A stretch of DNA of 22,261 nt. It comes from CAZFMJ01 sp964520045 (GTDB taxonomy: Bacteria; Elusimicrobiota; Elusimicrobia; Elusimicrobiales; CAZFMJ01). Each line of letters starts with the position of its first letter. Positions within the stretch are counted from its first letter, which is position 1. The notes beneath the pieces are model-generated. The model had not been told where the DNA came from and ran no database searches. It saw nothing but the letters and a program-made list of their open reading frames with translations. The DNA lies in the NCBI GenBank assembly GCA_964520045.1, contig CAZFMJ010000045.1, positions 1 through 22,261 of the forward strand, in the 5' to 3' direction. Positions 15,292 to 22,094 of the stretch are shown here, piece by piece. The position numbers and the translations under genes are program-made.

Positions 15292-15969
15292 ATGAAATCA
15301 AAAAAAATGCTATTCGCAGTGTGCGCGCTGATGATAGCCGCATTTGCGGGAATATCTCATGCCAACGACACCGGCATAGCCGCAATAGAAGTAGCCGGCA
15401 TCAATCCCGGCAGCTCATTAAACAAAAACATGGCATATTTTAAAGGCAAGGCGCTCAGACCATTTATGGATGTCCTTCCCTCTATAAACACAACCGGCCT
15501 GCCTGAAGCGGGAAAACATGAACGCACGCTTCTCATAATCAGCCGGGCATACAACATAGTAGTGCATTGTAGGGATGCAGAATATGATTTAACACTGAAT
15601 AAATGGAAGGAATTTGATCCCACCTGCGCAATTGCTGTTAATAAAAATTTTGAACCCGGAAACCCGGATAACGGCAACACTTTCGCATGGGAGCCTCAGT
15701 CCCGGTTAACTACAAAACTAATATCCGGAGCTGAATTTGTTCACCATGTAACCCAGTTCCAAACAATTGAATTCTATGGGAAAGAAGCCGGCAAATTCCT
15801 CAGTATTTTGCCTCCAGGGGGAAGCTTAAGGATAACTGGTAGTATAGCGCCCGGTAATCCTGAAAATAGAGCTGAGGATATTTCCTGCGGATATGGAACT
15901 TATACTCGCACGGACGGCGCGAAGGAAAACGGCGTCATTTGTAAGTTCGTTCAAAGTCTTTTAAAATAA
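15292..15969 (+). CDS. Secreted protein of unknown function
   Basis: A 225-residue protein with a Sec signal peptide (MKSKK, hydrophobic 6-20, cleavage after SHA near residue 24). AAGGAG lies 6-7 bases before the ATG. The mature part has four Cys (VHCRD, PTCAI, ISCGYG, VICKF) and a Gly/Pro-rich middle. I recognise no domain. Its stop codon overlaps the next start by one base (TAATG), placing it at the head of a three-gene coupled unit with two tiny membrane proteins. Localisation is periplasmic or extracellular. Confidence 0.8.
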   Translation: MKSKKMLFAVCALMIAAFAGISHANDTGIAAIEVAGINPGSSLNKNMAYFKGKALRPFMDVLPSINTTGLPEAGKHERTLLIISRAYNIVVHCRDAEYDLTLNKWKEFDPTCAIAVNKNFEPGNPDNGNTFAWEPQSRLTTKLISGAEFVHHVTQFQTIEFYGKEAGKFLSILPPGGSLRITGSIAPGNPENRAEDISCGYGTYTRTDGAKENGVICKFVQSLLK

Positions 15970-16271
15970 TGCCTCCATCGGTAAAACGGCCGGAAGCGCA
16001 GTGGTATTGCGCCGCGCTTCCGGCTGTTACGGTTTTTCTTCTGTCGCACTTCAGCGGCTATATTATTCCTACCGGCCGGCCCGTGACTTTTGAATTGGCC
16101 GTTCTTACCACTCCCGTCAGCCTGATAAGCAATATCGTGTTCAATGCGCATCCCGAATGGACGGCGGTTTATCAGCATGTTACCGTCCGGCCGGGCTTTC
16201 TGCACAACGGCATGCTGCTGATAATTTATTTCATTCAAGCTGCGGTCGCTCTGCGTTGGATACGCTCATGA
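15969..16271 (+). CDS. Small membrane protein of unknown function, upstream partner
   Basis: A 100-residue protein with about three hydrophobic segments (roughly 12-34, 42-60 and 78-97). It starts on the ATG overlapping the stop of the secreted-protein gene and has no ribosome site of its own, so translation is probably coupled. It ends in an ATGA overlap with the next gene. The tight overlaps on both sides are the main evidence that it is real. Function is unknown; it likely forms an inner-membrane complex with its neighbour. Confidence 0.6.
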   Translation: MPPSVKRPEAQWYCAALPAVTVFLLSHFSGYIIPTGRPVTFELAVLTTPVSLISNIVFNAHPEWTAVYQHVTVRPGFLHNGMLLIIYFIQAAVALRWIRS

Positions 16272-16624
16272 AATGGCATTATTTGTATCTATTCCTTCAG
16301 AGCAACTTCATAGAAATACCTGTTTTCTATTTGTTTTACCGCCGCTCTTTTTCCTTTAGAAAAACCGCAGTAACGGCAACCTGCGCCAATCTCATCACGC
16401 ATCCGGTGGTTTTTTTTGGGTTTCTGTCTTCGGGATTGTCGATCTTAAACGCGGTCCTGCTGGCAGAATTGTTCGCGGTCGTAACCGAGGGGTTCATCCA
16501 CCGGCATTATTTAATTGCGGACCCGAAAAAGCCGCTTTATTATTTTATGCTTGCTTCCCTCACCGCTAATTTCGCGTCATGGCAGTTCGGCCCTGTTTTG
16601 ACATATTTTACCTTCTGGAATTAG
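16268..16624 (+). CDS. Small four-helix membrane protein of unknown function, downstream partner
   Basis: A 118-residue protein with hydrophobic stretches near 6-22, 30-52, 55-76 and 92-115. The start at 16268 is chosen because ATG overlaps the TGA of the previous gene in an ATGA arrangement; an earlier in-frame start would lie inside that gene. The segment CANLITHPVVFFGF (38-51) followed by ELFAVVTEG (66-74) puts polar Asn, His and Glu residues in predicted helices, a pattern I associate with a small uncharacterised membrane family (asparagine/THP then E..AVV.E). Function is unknown; it is not a transporter I can name. Confidence 0.65.
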   Translation: MKWHYLYLFLQSNFIEIPVFYLFYRRSFSFRKTAVTATCANLITHPVVFFGFLSSGLSILNAVLLAELFAVVTEGFIHRHYLIADPKKPLYYFMLASLTANFASWQFGPVLTYFTFWN

Positions 16625-16684
16625 GGCTTTATCTAAATTATTCATTGCGGGGTCTCTCTTTTTTTGTCACAATTTCCATCCATT

Positions 16685-17947
16685 ATGATTATTCCCTCAG
16701 GCACATATCTTATACTGGTGCTGTGTATCCTCATAGGCGATTATATCCTAAGCCTTATCGTCGAGACGCTCAACATCAAAAACATCTCCACCCGGCTTCC
16801 GGCGGAATTCGACGGATTCTATGACGCGGTGCATTATAAAAGATCCCAGGAGTATTTGAGGGAAAACACACGGTTCGGGCTTTTCAGCGAAACAATTTCT
16901 CTCGTCGTTACAGTGGCCTTTATCCTGCTGGGAGGATTCGGTTTTTTTGATTTATTGGCAAGAAGTTTCGGTTTTGGAAGCATTATAACCGGTCTTGTTT
17001 TCGCTCTTTGCCTTAAACTGCTTGCGGATATTATTGATATGCCGTTTTCAGTATATGACACGTTCGTGATAGAGGAAAAATACGGCTTCAACAGGACTAC
17101 GGTTAAGACTTTTATCTTAGATATAATCAAAGGCTGGTTTCTGAGCGCTTTGATAGGACTTCCGGTTTTCGGCCTGGTTATATGGTTTTTTGAAAAAACA
17201 GGCTCTTCGGCATGGCTTTACTGCTGGATCGCTTTGACCGGCATCCAGCTGATTCTGGCCTTTCTTTCGCCCGTGCTGATAATGCCGCTGTTTAATAAAT
17301 TTGAGCCGCTGAAAGAAGGAGAGCTTAAAGATGCCATAGAAAAATACGCAAGGTCCCAGAATTTTAAAATGAAGGGCGTGTTCACCATGGATGCTTCAAA
17401 GCGGTCGTCAAAAACCAACGCCTTTTTCACGGGTTTCGGCAGATTCCGGCGCATAGTTCTGTGCGATACCCTTATTGAGAAACATACCACCGATGAGATT
17501 GTTTCCGTGCTGGCGCATGAAATGGGCCATTATAAGAAGAGACATGTCCTTAAACACATGGGTATTTCATTCGCATCCGCCGGTTTGATGTTTTTCATCC
17601 TGTCCTTTTTTATAAACAACAGCGGACTGCTTTCGGCGTTCGGGATAGAAAACGTTTCTGTTTATGCGAGCCTTGTGCTTTTTGCTTTTATTTATTCTCC
17701 GGTCAGCATTCTTATCTCGATAGCCGGCAATATAATTTCCCGCAGGCATGAATATGCGGCAGATGAATATGCGGCGGCGACTTACGGCAAGCCGCAGGCT
17801 ATGGTAACGGCTTTAAAAAAATTAAGCGTAGATAATCTGTCGAATCTTACCCCCCATCCGCTGAAGATCTTTCTCGAGTACAGCCATCCGCCAGTGCTTG
17901 CAAGAATAAAACATATTGATAACATAGCGCCCATTACAACAGGCTGA
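16685..17947 (+). CDS. M48 family zinc metalloprotease, Ste24/CAAX protease 1-like
   Basis: A 420-residue membrane protease. An N-terminal multi-helix M48_N-type region (1-200) is followed by the catalytic part: TNAFFTGFGRFRRIVLCDTL at 244-263, the zinc motif HEMGH at 278-282 (Glu279 catalytic), two further helices, and the third ligand Glu356 in RRHEYAADEYA. This order is that of Ste24, not HtpX, which is shorter. In bacteria lacking CAAX prenylation these act in membrane protein quality control. The ATG at 16685 is preferred; an in-frame TTG at 16664 would add 7 residues, and neither has a good ribosome site. It lies 60 bases after the small membrane-protein pair and may be co-transcribed. 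Confidence 0.92.
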   Translation: MIIPSGTYLILVLCILIGDYILSLIVETLNIKNISTRLPAEFDGFYDAVHYKRSQEYLRENTRFGLFSETISLVVTVAFILLGGFGFFDLLARSFGFGSIITGLVFALCLKLLADIIDMPFSVYDTFVIEEKYGFNRTTVKTFILDIIKGWFLSALIGLPVFGLVIWFFEKTGSSAWLYCWIALTGIQLILAFLSPVLIMPLFNKFEPLKEGELKDAIEKYARSQNFKMKGVFTMDASKRSSKTNAFFTGFGRFRRIVLCDTLIEKHTTDEIVSVLAHEMGHYKKRHVLKHMGISFASAGLMFFILSFFINNSGLLSAFGIENVSVYASLVLFAFIYSPVSILISIAGNIISRRHEYAADEYAAATYGKPQAMVTALKKLSVDNLSNLTPHPLKIFLEYSHPPVLARIKHIDNIAPITTG

Positions 17948-18093
17948 AGACTGAAAGAAAGGCTGAAGGCCGAGGACTGAAGGCTGAGGACTGAAGGCTA
18001 TTAGTTTCTTATTTGTACCTTCAGACTAACAGCCTTCAGCCTAAAAGCCTTTCTGCGGGTACCTTCGGACTAACAGCCTTCAGCCTATTAGCC
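17948..18093. repeat. Heptamer-phased inverted repeat downstream of the protease gene
   Basis: The left arm (17941-18004) is built of GACTGAA, GGCTGAA, GGCTGAG words at 7-base spacing. The right arm (18020-18093) carries their complements (CCTTCAG, GCCTTTC, AGCCTTCAGCCTATTAG). The two can fold back over a short TTTCTTATTTG spacer. The periodicity is the same as the GGTAGAC-type arrays flanking the carboxylase, but the words differ. It lies at the 3' end of the protease unit and may shape the transcript end. Confidence 0.75.
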
Positions 18094-18112
18094 TAAAGTT
18101 AAAACTTTCCCC

Positions 18113-18141
18113 TTGTTTTTTTGAAAACCATCTGTTATCAT
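18113..18141 (+). promoter_or_regulatory. Candidate sigma70-type promoter of the MBL-fold gene
   Basis: TTGTTT (18113-18118), 17 bases, then TATCAT (18136-18141), 24 bases before the ATG at 18166. It lies just after the heptamer array, suggesting an independent transcription unit. Match quality is moderate. Confidence 0.4.
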
Positions 18142-18165
18142 ATTCCCTTGAGGTAAGGAGTTTAA

Positions 18166-19038
18166 ATGAAGATAAAATTCTGGGGAACGCGCGGCAGCAT
18201 ACCTGTAAGCGGGCCTGAGTATAACCGCTACGGGGGCGACACTACATGCGTTGAAATACGCAATAAAGAAAACGAGATAATCATAATCGACGCGGGTTCC
18301 GGTATCCGCAGGCTTGGAAAAAGCCTTCTCGAGGAAGGCAGAAAATCCTATACCGTTCTTTTCACCCATTCCCACTGGGACCATGTTATGGGGTTTCCGT
18401 TTTTTATGCCCGTTTACCGCAATGACACCGAGATACATATGATGGGATGTCCTTTCGCGCAGAATGCGGTAAAGGATATGATCTCCAAAACCATGCAGCC
18501 GCCCACGTTTCCCGTAAGGTTTGAGGAAGTGGCGTCAAAATTCTATTTCAGCGAAATCTGCACGGATGGTTTTAACATAGGAAGCATGCGCATAATTCCC
18601 ACGCTTTTAAGCCATCCCAATCACGGGCTGGGATACAAATTCATAGAAGACGGGGTTTCTTTTGTTTTTATCACCGATAATGAGCTGGGATATACGCATA
18701 ATGGCGGGCTTACCCCCAGGGACTACGAGGAATTCGGCAGAAACGCGGATCTGTTTGTCCATGACAGCGAATGGCGGATAGATGAATATGTGAAAAGACG
18801 CACATGGGGGCATTCAACTTTTAAGCAGGCGGCTGAACTGGCGTTGAGGGCTGGGGCGAAACGTTTCGGGATGTTCCATCATAATCAGGAAAGAACGGAT
18901 TCGCAGATAGATGAAATGGTGTCGGACTGCAGGGGGATAATAAAACGGGAGCACTCGGATATGGAATGTTTTGCCGTCGCCGCCGGTCAGGAAATAGAAC
19001 TTAAAAAATCCGAATCTCTAAAATCTGCGTTAAAGTAA
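18166..19038 (+). CDS. MBL-fold metallohydrolase, RNase Z/cyclic-phosphodiesterase-like
   Basis: A 290-residue cytoplasmic metallo-beta-lactamase-fold enzyme. It begins with the MKIKFWGTRGSIP strand typical of the PhnP/RNase Z-like branch. Metal ligands are visible: THSHWDH with His68, His70, Asp72 and His73; His150/His153 in SHPNHG; Asp171 in FITDNE; His216 in WGHST. These branches cleave phosphodiesters, but the substrate cannot be assigned here; there is no tRNase Z exosite arm, so tRNA processing is unlikely. AAGGAG lies 6-7 bases before the ATG. A strong hairpin begins at its stop codon. Confidence 0.88.
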   Translation: MKIKFWGTRGSIPVSGPEYNRYGGDTTCVEIRNKENEIIIIDAGSGIRRLGKSLLEEGRKSYTVLFTHSHWDHVMGFPFFMPVYRNDTEIHMMGCPFAQNAVKDMISKTMQPPTFPVRFEEVASKFYFSEICTDGFNIGSMRIIPTLLSHPNHGLGYKFIEDGVSFVFITDNELGYTHNGGLTPRDYEEFGRNADLFVHDSEWRIDEYVKRRTWGHSTFKQAAELALRAGAKRFGMFHHNQERTDSQIDEMVSDCRGIIKREHSDMECFAVAAGQEIELKKSESLKSALK

Positions 19039-19064
19039 GGGCTGTAAAGTTCTTTACAAGCCCT
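19038..19064 (+). terminator. Hairpin at the end of the MBL-fold gene
   Basis: AGGGCT-GTAAAG (19038-19049) pairs with CTTTAC-A-AGCCCT (19052-19064): twelve base pairs with one bulged A and a 2-base loop. No U run follows, so intrinsic termination is uncertain; it could be a 3' stabilising hairpin. The next gene starts 25 bases on. Confidence 0.45.
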
Positions 19065-19089
19065 AAAGGATAATTTGTAAAATAATCTT

Positions 19090-19797
19090 ATGTATACAAT
19101 GTGGCTTGACATCTGGTTTTATATTTCAGGGTTGGGACTTCTGGCTGCTTTGTTCCTGCTTATATATTTTATCGCCGCTTACAGGAAAGCGGGATCCTGT
19201 CCCGCGGCGAAAGAATCCGCCCCCGCGCAGGAACATATAAGCGCGGCCACGCACAAGATTTCTCTCGCGTCCAAAGATAAAAACAAACCGGCGGTTCAGG
19301 AACTGTCAAAAGCCGCGGTGTTCCTTAAAAATGTGCACGACGACATTCTTTTGTTCAACAAAAGAATTCACAATCTTGAGCGTCTCGTAGTTGAAAAAAA
19401 TTCCATTCATGAAAAGCAGATATGCGAGGTTATAAACAGTCTGCGCGTTATAATGGGCAAGATAGAGGGCTTGGAGCCGCAGATACAGCAGGATTTTCAG
19501 CCGTATCTTCAGTCTCTCGCCTCTGCCATGGAATCGCTTAAGCTGTCTGCGGGATATGCGTCTGAACAGCCGCCGAGTCTATTGGAAAAATCCATGACTC
19601 GCGGTCCTGCGGAAGCGGGGCAGCCGGCGGAACAGCAGTCTGTTGAAATCGCGCCGGCGGAGGAAGCCGCGCCCGCGGAGGCTGTTCGGGAATCCGTCCC
19701 GGAAAATCCTCCGGTGCAGGAAGACCCTGCGGAACTCGCTCAGCCTCCCGTAAATGATCCGCTGTCGGGAAATTCCAAAAACGTGTATCCGGTTTAA
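19090..19797 (+). CDS. Membrane-anchored coiled-coil protein, Pro/Glu/Ala-rich tail
   Basis: A 235-residue protein with one N-terminal transmembrane helix (about 9-31), then a charged helical region (70-155) with heptad-like spacing (AVFLKNVHDDILLFNKRIHNLERLV), and a low-complexity tail rich in Ala, Pro and Glu (165-235). No signal cleavage is expected; the bulk is probably cytoplasmic or periplasmic depending on topology, with Arg/Lys after the helix favouring cytoplasmic. The start is supported by the hydrophobic N-terminus; no good ribosome site is seen. It abuts the PorV-like gene (TAA then ATG with no gap), suggesting joint expression. Function is unknown. Confidence 0.75.
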   Translation: MYTMWLDIWFYISGLGLLAALFLLIYFIAAYRKAGSCPAAKESAPAQEHISAATHKISLASKDKNKPAVQELSKAAVFLKNVHDDILLFNKRIHNLERLVVEKNSIHEKQICEVINSLRVIMGKIEGLEPQIQQDFQPYLQSLASAMESLKLSAGYASEQPPSLLEKSMTRGPAEAGQPAEQQSVEIAPAEEAAPAEAVRESVPENPPVQEDPAELAQPPVNDPLSGNSKNVYPV

Positions 19798-21009
19798 ATG
19801 ATTTTTTTATCCGCCCCCTCCTTTATCCTCCTTCGCAAAGAGGCTTTGGAGAGACAAGTCCTCCCCCCTCGAGGGGGAGGGAAGGGGTGGGGGGCGGCTG
19901 CGGTATTTGGGTTAACTTTTTTTTCCCATCTTTGCTTCCATTCCTGTTCCCTTGCCGGTTTTTTCCCCGACAGACTTTTCGCTGAAGATTCCGCAGGCAC
20001 CGCCGGCGCGGCGTTCCTTAAAAATCCGGCCGGCGCCCGCGCTCAGGCTATGGGAGGAAGCGGGCTTGCTTTGGGCGGGATTGAGGCTGTTTTTTGGAAT
20101 CCCGCCGGACTTGCGCAGTTTGCCGAGTCGGGCAGTTCCGGCATAAGTCTTAGTTATGAGCAGATGCTTGAGACGGCATACCGGAGCAATTTGGCATACG
20201 CAGCGGCGTCCAGCGGGGCGGTATTCGGCATAGGCGCCGTTTTCATGTCCCAGTCTCCGCTGGAGGCGTACAGCCCGGCCGGAGATCCCGCGGGAAGCAT
20301 TTCAGCTTATGACGCGGCGCTTTCCGCCACCTACTCGAAATATTACGGCGGTAAAAGTATGGGATTTACCGTTAAATTTATAAGCTCCAATATCGCAGGT
20401 GAAAAAGGAGTGTCCGCGGCGGCGGATGCGGGTCTTCTGCTCAGGGATTCTCTTAATCTGGGCGGAGCCATGGCGGATGTGTCGCTGTCCGCCAGAAATT
20501 TCGGACCTCCGATAAAAATAGGCTCCGAATCCGATCCTCTTCCTATGGAATTGGGCGCCGGGCTTTTATGGCATTTTTATAAAAACTTTGAAATAATCAG
20601 CGACCTGAAAATGCCCGTAGACCGTTCTCCTTACGCAAGCATCGGGGCGGAGATGTCTTTCGGCCTAGGTCGGACGGATTATGGCGCTTTGAGGTTCGGT
20701 TATGATTTCAGGAAGATGAAGGATATCGGTCCCTCGGCCGCGTTTTCTGCGGGAGGAGGCCTTGGTATAGGATTTTTAAGAATTGATTATGCATGGGTGC
20801 CGTTCGGCGAACTGGGCACCACGCACAGGATTACCTTGGGATTTAAGCGCGGAACTCCGGTATATAAACACCCCCCCCGCATTCCAGTCCAAGCGCAAAC
20901 GGGATCTTTTGCGCAGCCGTCTCCATTCCCCGCGCCCGATGTCCCGGCATCCGCAGTTTCCGCTCCCGCTTCTTCCGAGCCTGTTAAAAATAACGGGGAA
21001 GAGTGGTGA
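19798..21009 (+). CDS. PorV/PorQ-like outer-membrane beta-barrel protein
   Basis: A 403-residue protein of the PorV/PorQ (UPF0164-like) barrel family. After a signal peptide (hydrophobic about 33-55, cleavage near LFA, residues 60-62) comes the family opening: AGAAFLKNPAGARAQAMGGSGLAL (69-92) and the diagnostic FWNPAGLA (99-106). Amphipathic strands continue to GTTHRITLGFKRG, then a Pro/Ala-rich tail. In Bacteroidetes PorV shuttles type IX secretion cargo, but homologues occur widely without that system and none is seen here. The ATG directly follows the previous stop. Residues about 5-32 are encoded by a dispersed repeat (19813-19898), extending the n-region of the signal peptide to about 32 residues. 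A C8 run at 20871-20878 lies near the end. Confidence 0.85.
   Translation: MIFLSAPSFILLRKEALERQVLPPRGGGKGWGAAAVFGLTFFSHLCFHSCSLAGFFPDRLFAEDSAGTAGAAFLKNPAGARAQAMGGSGLALGGIEAVFWNPAGLAQFAESGSSGISLSYEQMLETAYRSNLAYAAASSGAVFGIGAVFMSQSPLEAYSPAGDPAGSISAYDAALSATYSKYYGGKSMGFTVKFISSNIAGEKGVSAAADAGLLLRDSLNLGGAMADVSLSARNFGPPIKIGSESDPLPMELGAGLLWHFYKNFEIISDLKMPVDRSPYASIGAEMSFGLGRTDYGALRFGYDFRKMKDIGPSAAFSAGGGLGIGFLRIDYAWVPFGELGTTHRITLGFKRGTPVYKHPPRIPVQAQTGSFAQPSPFPAPDVPASAVSAPASSEPVKNNGEEW
19813..19898. repeat. Palindromic dispersed repeats inside the start of the PorV-like gene
   Basis: CCTCCTTCGCAAAG-AGGCTTTGGAGAGACAAGTC is followed by the near-palindrome CTCCCCCCTCGAGGGGGAG and GGGTGGGG. Both modules resemble those embedded in the synthase linker at 6164-6250. 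In frame they encode an Arg/Gly-rich stretch between the start codon and the hydrophobic signal helix. Confidence 0.65.
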
Positions 21010-21021
21010 TATATCGGATAA

Positions 21022-21390
21022 TTATCTGATTGCGACAACCGCGAAGTAGTATGTCTGCCCTTTGAGCACGATATCGGCCACACGGCTGAATACCACTCTG
21101 CTCCCTATGCTTGAGTTTAGGATGCTGTTAAGAGATTGCGCCGCCGTGTCATAAGAAACATACAGCCGGCCGAATACCGCGTCGTTTGCGGTATAACTGC
21201 CGCCGGAATGGTTAAGGTACTGATATTTCAGCTGCGTCTGCAGACTATAGGGCAGTTCTTTGCCGTCATATTCTGCGCCGGCTGCCGTCTGAACTCCGCC
21301 GCTTAAATACAATCCCGGCAGCTGCTTTTCCTCCGCGGATATGTAGCCTGCGCACATCATCGCGGCCATCGCTATTATTGCTGTTTTCAT
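21022..21390 (-). CDS. Small secreted protein of unknown function
   Basis: A 122-residue protein. The ATG at 21388-21390 is chosen because GGAGGAG precedes it and a Sec signal peptide follows at once (MKTAIIAMAAMMCAGYISA, cleavage near residue 19-20). An in-frame start 10 codons upstream would cover the ribosome site. The mature part of about 100 residues alternates polar and aromatic residues (LPGLYLSGG, LKYQYLNHSGG, GRLYVSYD, YYFAVVAIR), suggesting a small beta-sheet domain. There is no Cys after the signal peptide. Not recognised. It converges on the PorV-like gene with a 12-base gap. Confidence 0.75.
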   Translation of the reverse strand: MKTAIIAMAAMMCAGYISAEEKQLPGLYLSGGVQTAAGAEYDGKELPYSLQTQLKYQYLNHSGGSYTANDAVFGRLYVSYDTAAQSLNSILNSSIGSRVVFSRVADIVLKGQTYYFAVVAIR

Positions 21391-21441
21391 TTTATGTTCT
21401 CCTCCGTGTTTTAACCTCACTAAGCTTTGCCGTCAAAATAA

Positions 21442-21450
21442 ATCATATCA
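21442..21450 (-). promoter_or_regulatory. Extended -10 promoter of the small secreted-protein gene at 21022-21390
   Basis: The minus strand reads TGA-TATGAT, about 51 bases before the ATG, followed by TTATTTTGACGG. This closely matches TATGATTTATTGCGACCGG upstream of the 15292 gene. No -35 is visible. Confidence 0.45.
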
Positions 21451-21752
21451 CTAAATCCATTTTTCCCCATGCGCCGTTAGGGCAGATTTTTTAAGGCTTT
21501 AGTCCTGTCTTAAATTAGGAAAAAAGTCCTATACGCCTGCGCGACTACATTTAACTTGGAAGTGCTTTGCAATGCTACGGAAAAAAGAATGTAAATTTCC
21601 TAAAGTAATTTATAAAATCCCGGCGTTTAAGCTTGTCATTTCGATTGAATCCAAGCGTATAGCTAACGGAGAGAGGGTTATTACGGAGATTCCAGTCCAG
21701 AGCTATTTTCTTTCCGATTGCAGCCTTACAGCTAAAAAAGTCCTTCCGTTTC

Positions 21753-21786
21753 GGACCTGTCCCTCCGCAGCCTTGTGCGAAGGCTG
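21753..21786. repeat. Third copy of the CTTCGC...GGCT..GGAG dispersed repeat
   Basis: On the minus strand it reads CAGCCTTCGCACAAGGCT then GCGGAGGGACAGGTCC, aligning with CCTTCGCAAAG-AGGCTTTGGAGAGACAAGTCC in the PorV-like gene. Its core is a perfect 7-base stem CAGCCTT/AAGGCTG with a GTGCG loop. Confidence 0.55.
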
Positions 21787-21833
21787 TTTAAGAACGCTGG
21801 GTAAACAATCACCATTGGTATGTATTAAGGGGT

Positions 21834-21866
21834 AAAAGCGAGGCCGTGCGATGAAAGCACACGGCC
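21834..21866 (-). terminator. Possible terminator for leuD
   Basis: GGCCGTG (21842-21848) and CACGGCC (21860-21866) pair perfectly. On the minus strand the stem is followed by TCGCTTTTA, a short T run. It lies 228 bases past the leuD stop, so the link to leuD is tentative. Confidence 0.4.
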
Positions 21867-22094
21867 CCACTTTCACAATTACTGTGGATTACTTACACAG
21901 TGGAAGGAGGCACAATCACTGTATAATCCCCAGTAGATAAAATTTAGTATAAAAGCCGCGGATAATTGGCCACCATAAATATTCACATTGACATAAAGTG
22001 CCTGGTTTCTGCTCTTTTTGTTTATTTTGGTTCTTATCTGAATTTAAGTCTTGCATATTTTACGTTACAGCGCGTACAAATTTGAATTTTTGAT

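Larger units (their letters stand above)
21391..22094. other. 704-base stretch without a convincing gene
   Basis: The left end (21391-21535) is the promoter region of the small secreted-protein gene, including two TAGGACT/AGTCCT words near 21501-21530. An 87-codon plus-strand frame at 21572-21835 contains a dispersed repeat and is not convincing. A stem at 21842-21866 may end leuD transcription. 21871-21915 contains an ACTGTG...CACAGT dyad, and 21990-22060 is T-rich with nothing recognisable. Confidence 0.5.

Noticed and set aside
16664..16684. TTG start giving the M48 protease seven more residues
   Set aside because: No better ribosome site than the ATG at 16685, and the hydrophobic N-terminus begins right after that ATG. 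It remains possible.
19813..19898. Treating the PorV-like gene as a pseudogene because of the inserted repeat
   Set aside because: The insertion keeps the frame, and the signal helix, FWNPAGLA motif and barrel strands downstream are intact.
21572..21835. An 87-codon plus-strand frame starting MLRKKECKF
   Set aside because: Its last third is the dispersed CTTCGC repeat, it has only a weak ribosome site, it has no recognisable domain and it sits among repeats. It could be a decayed gene but cannot be supported.
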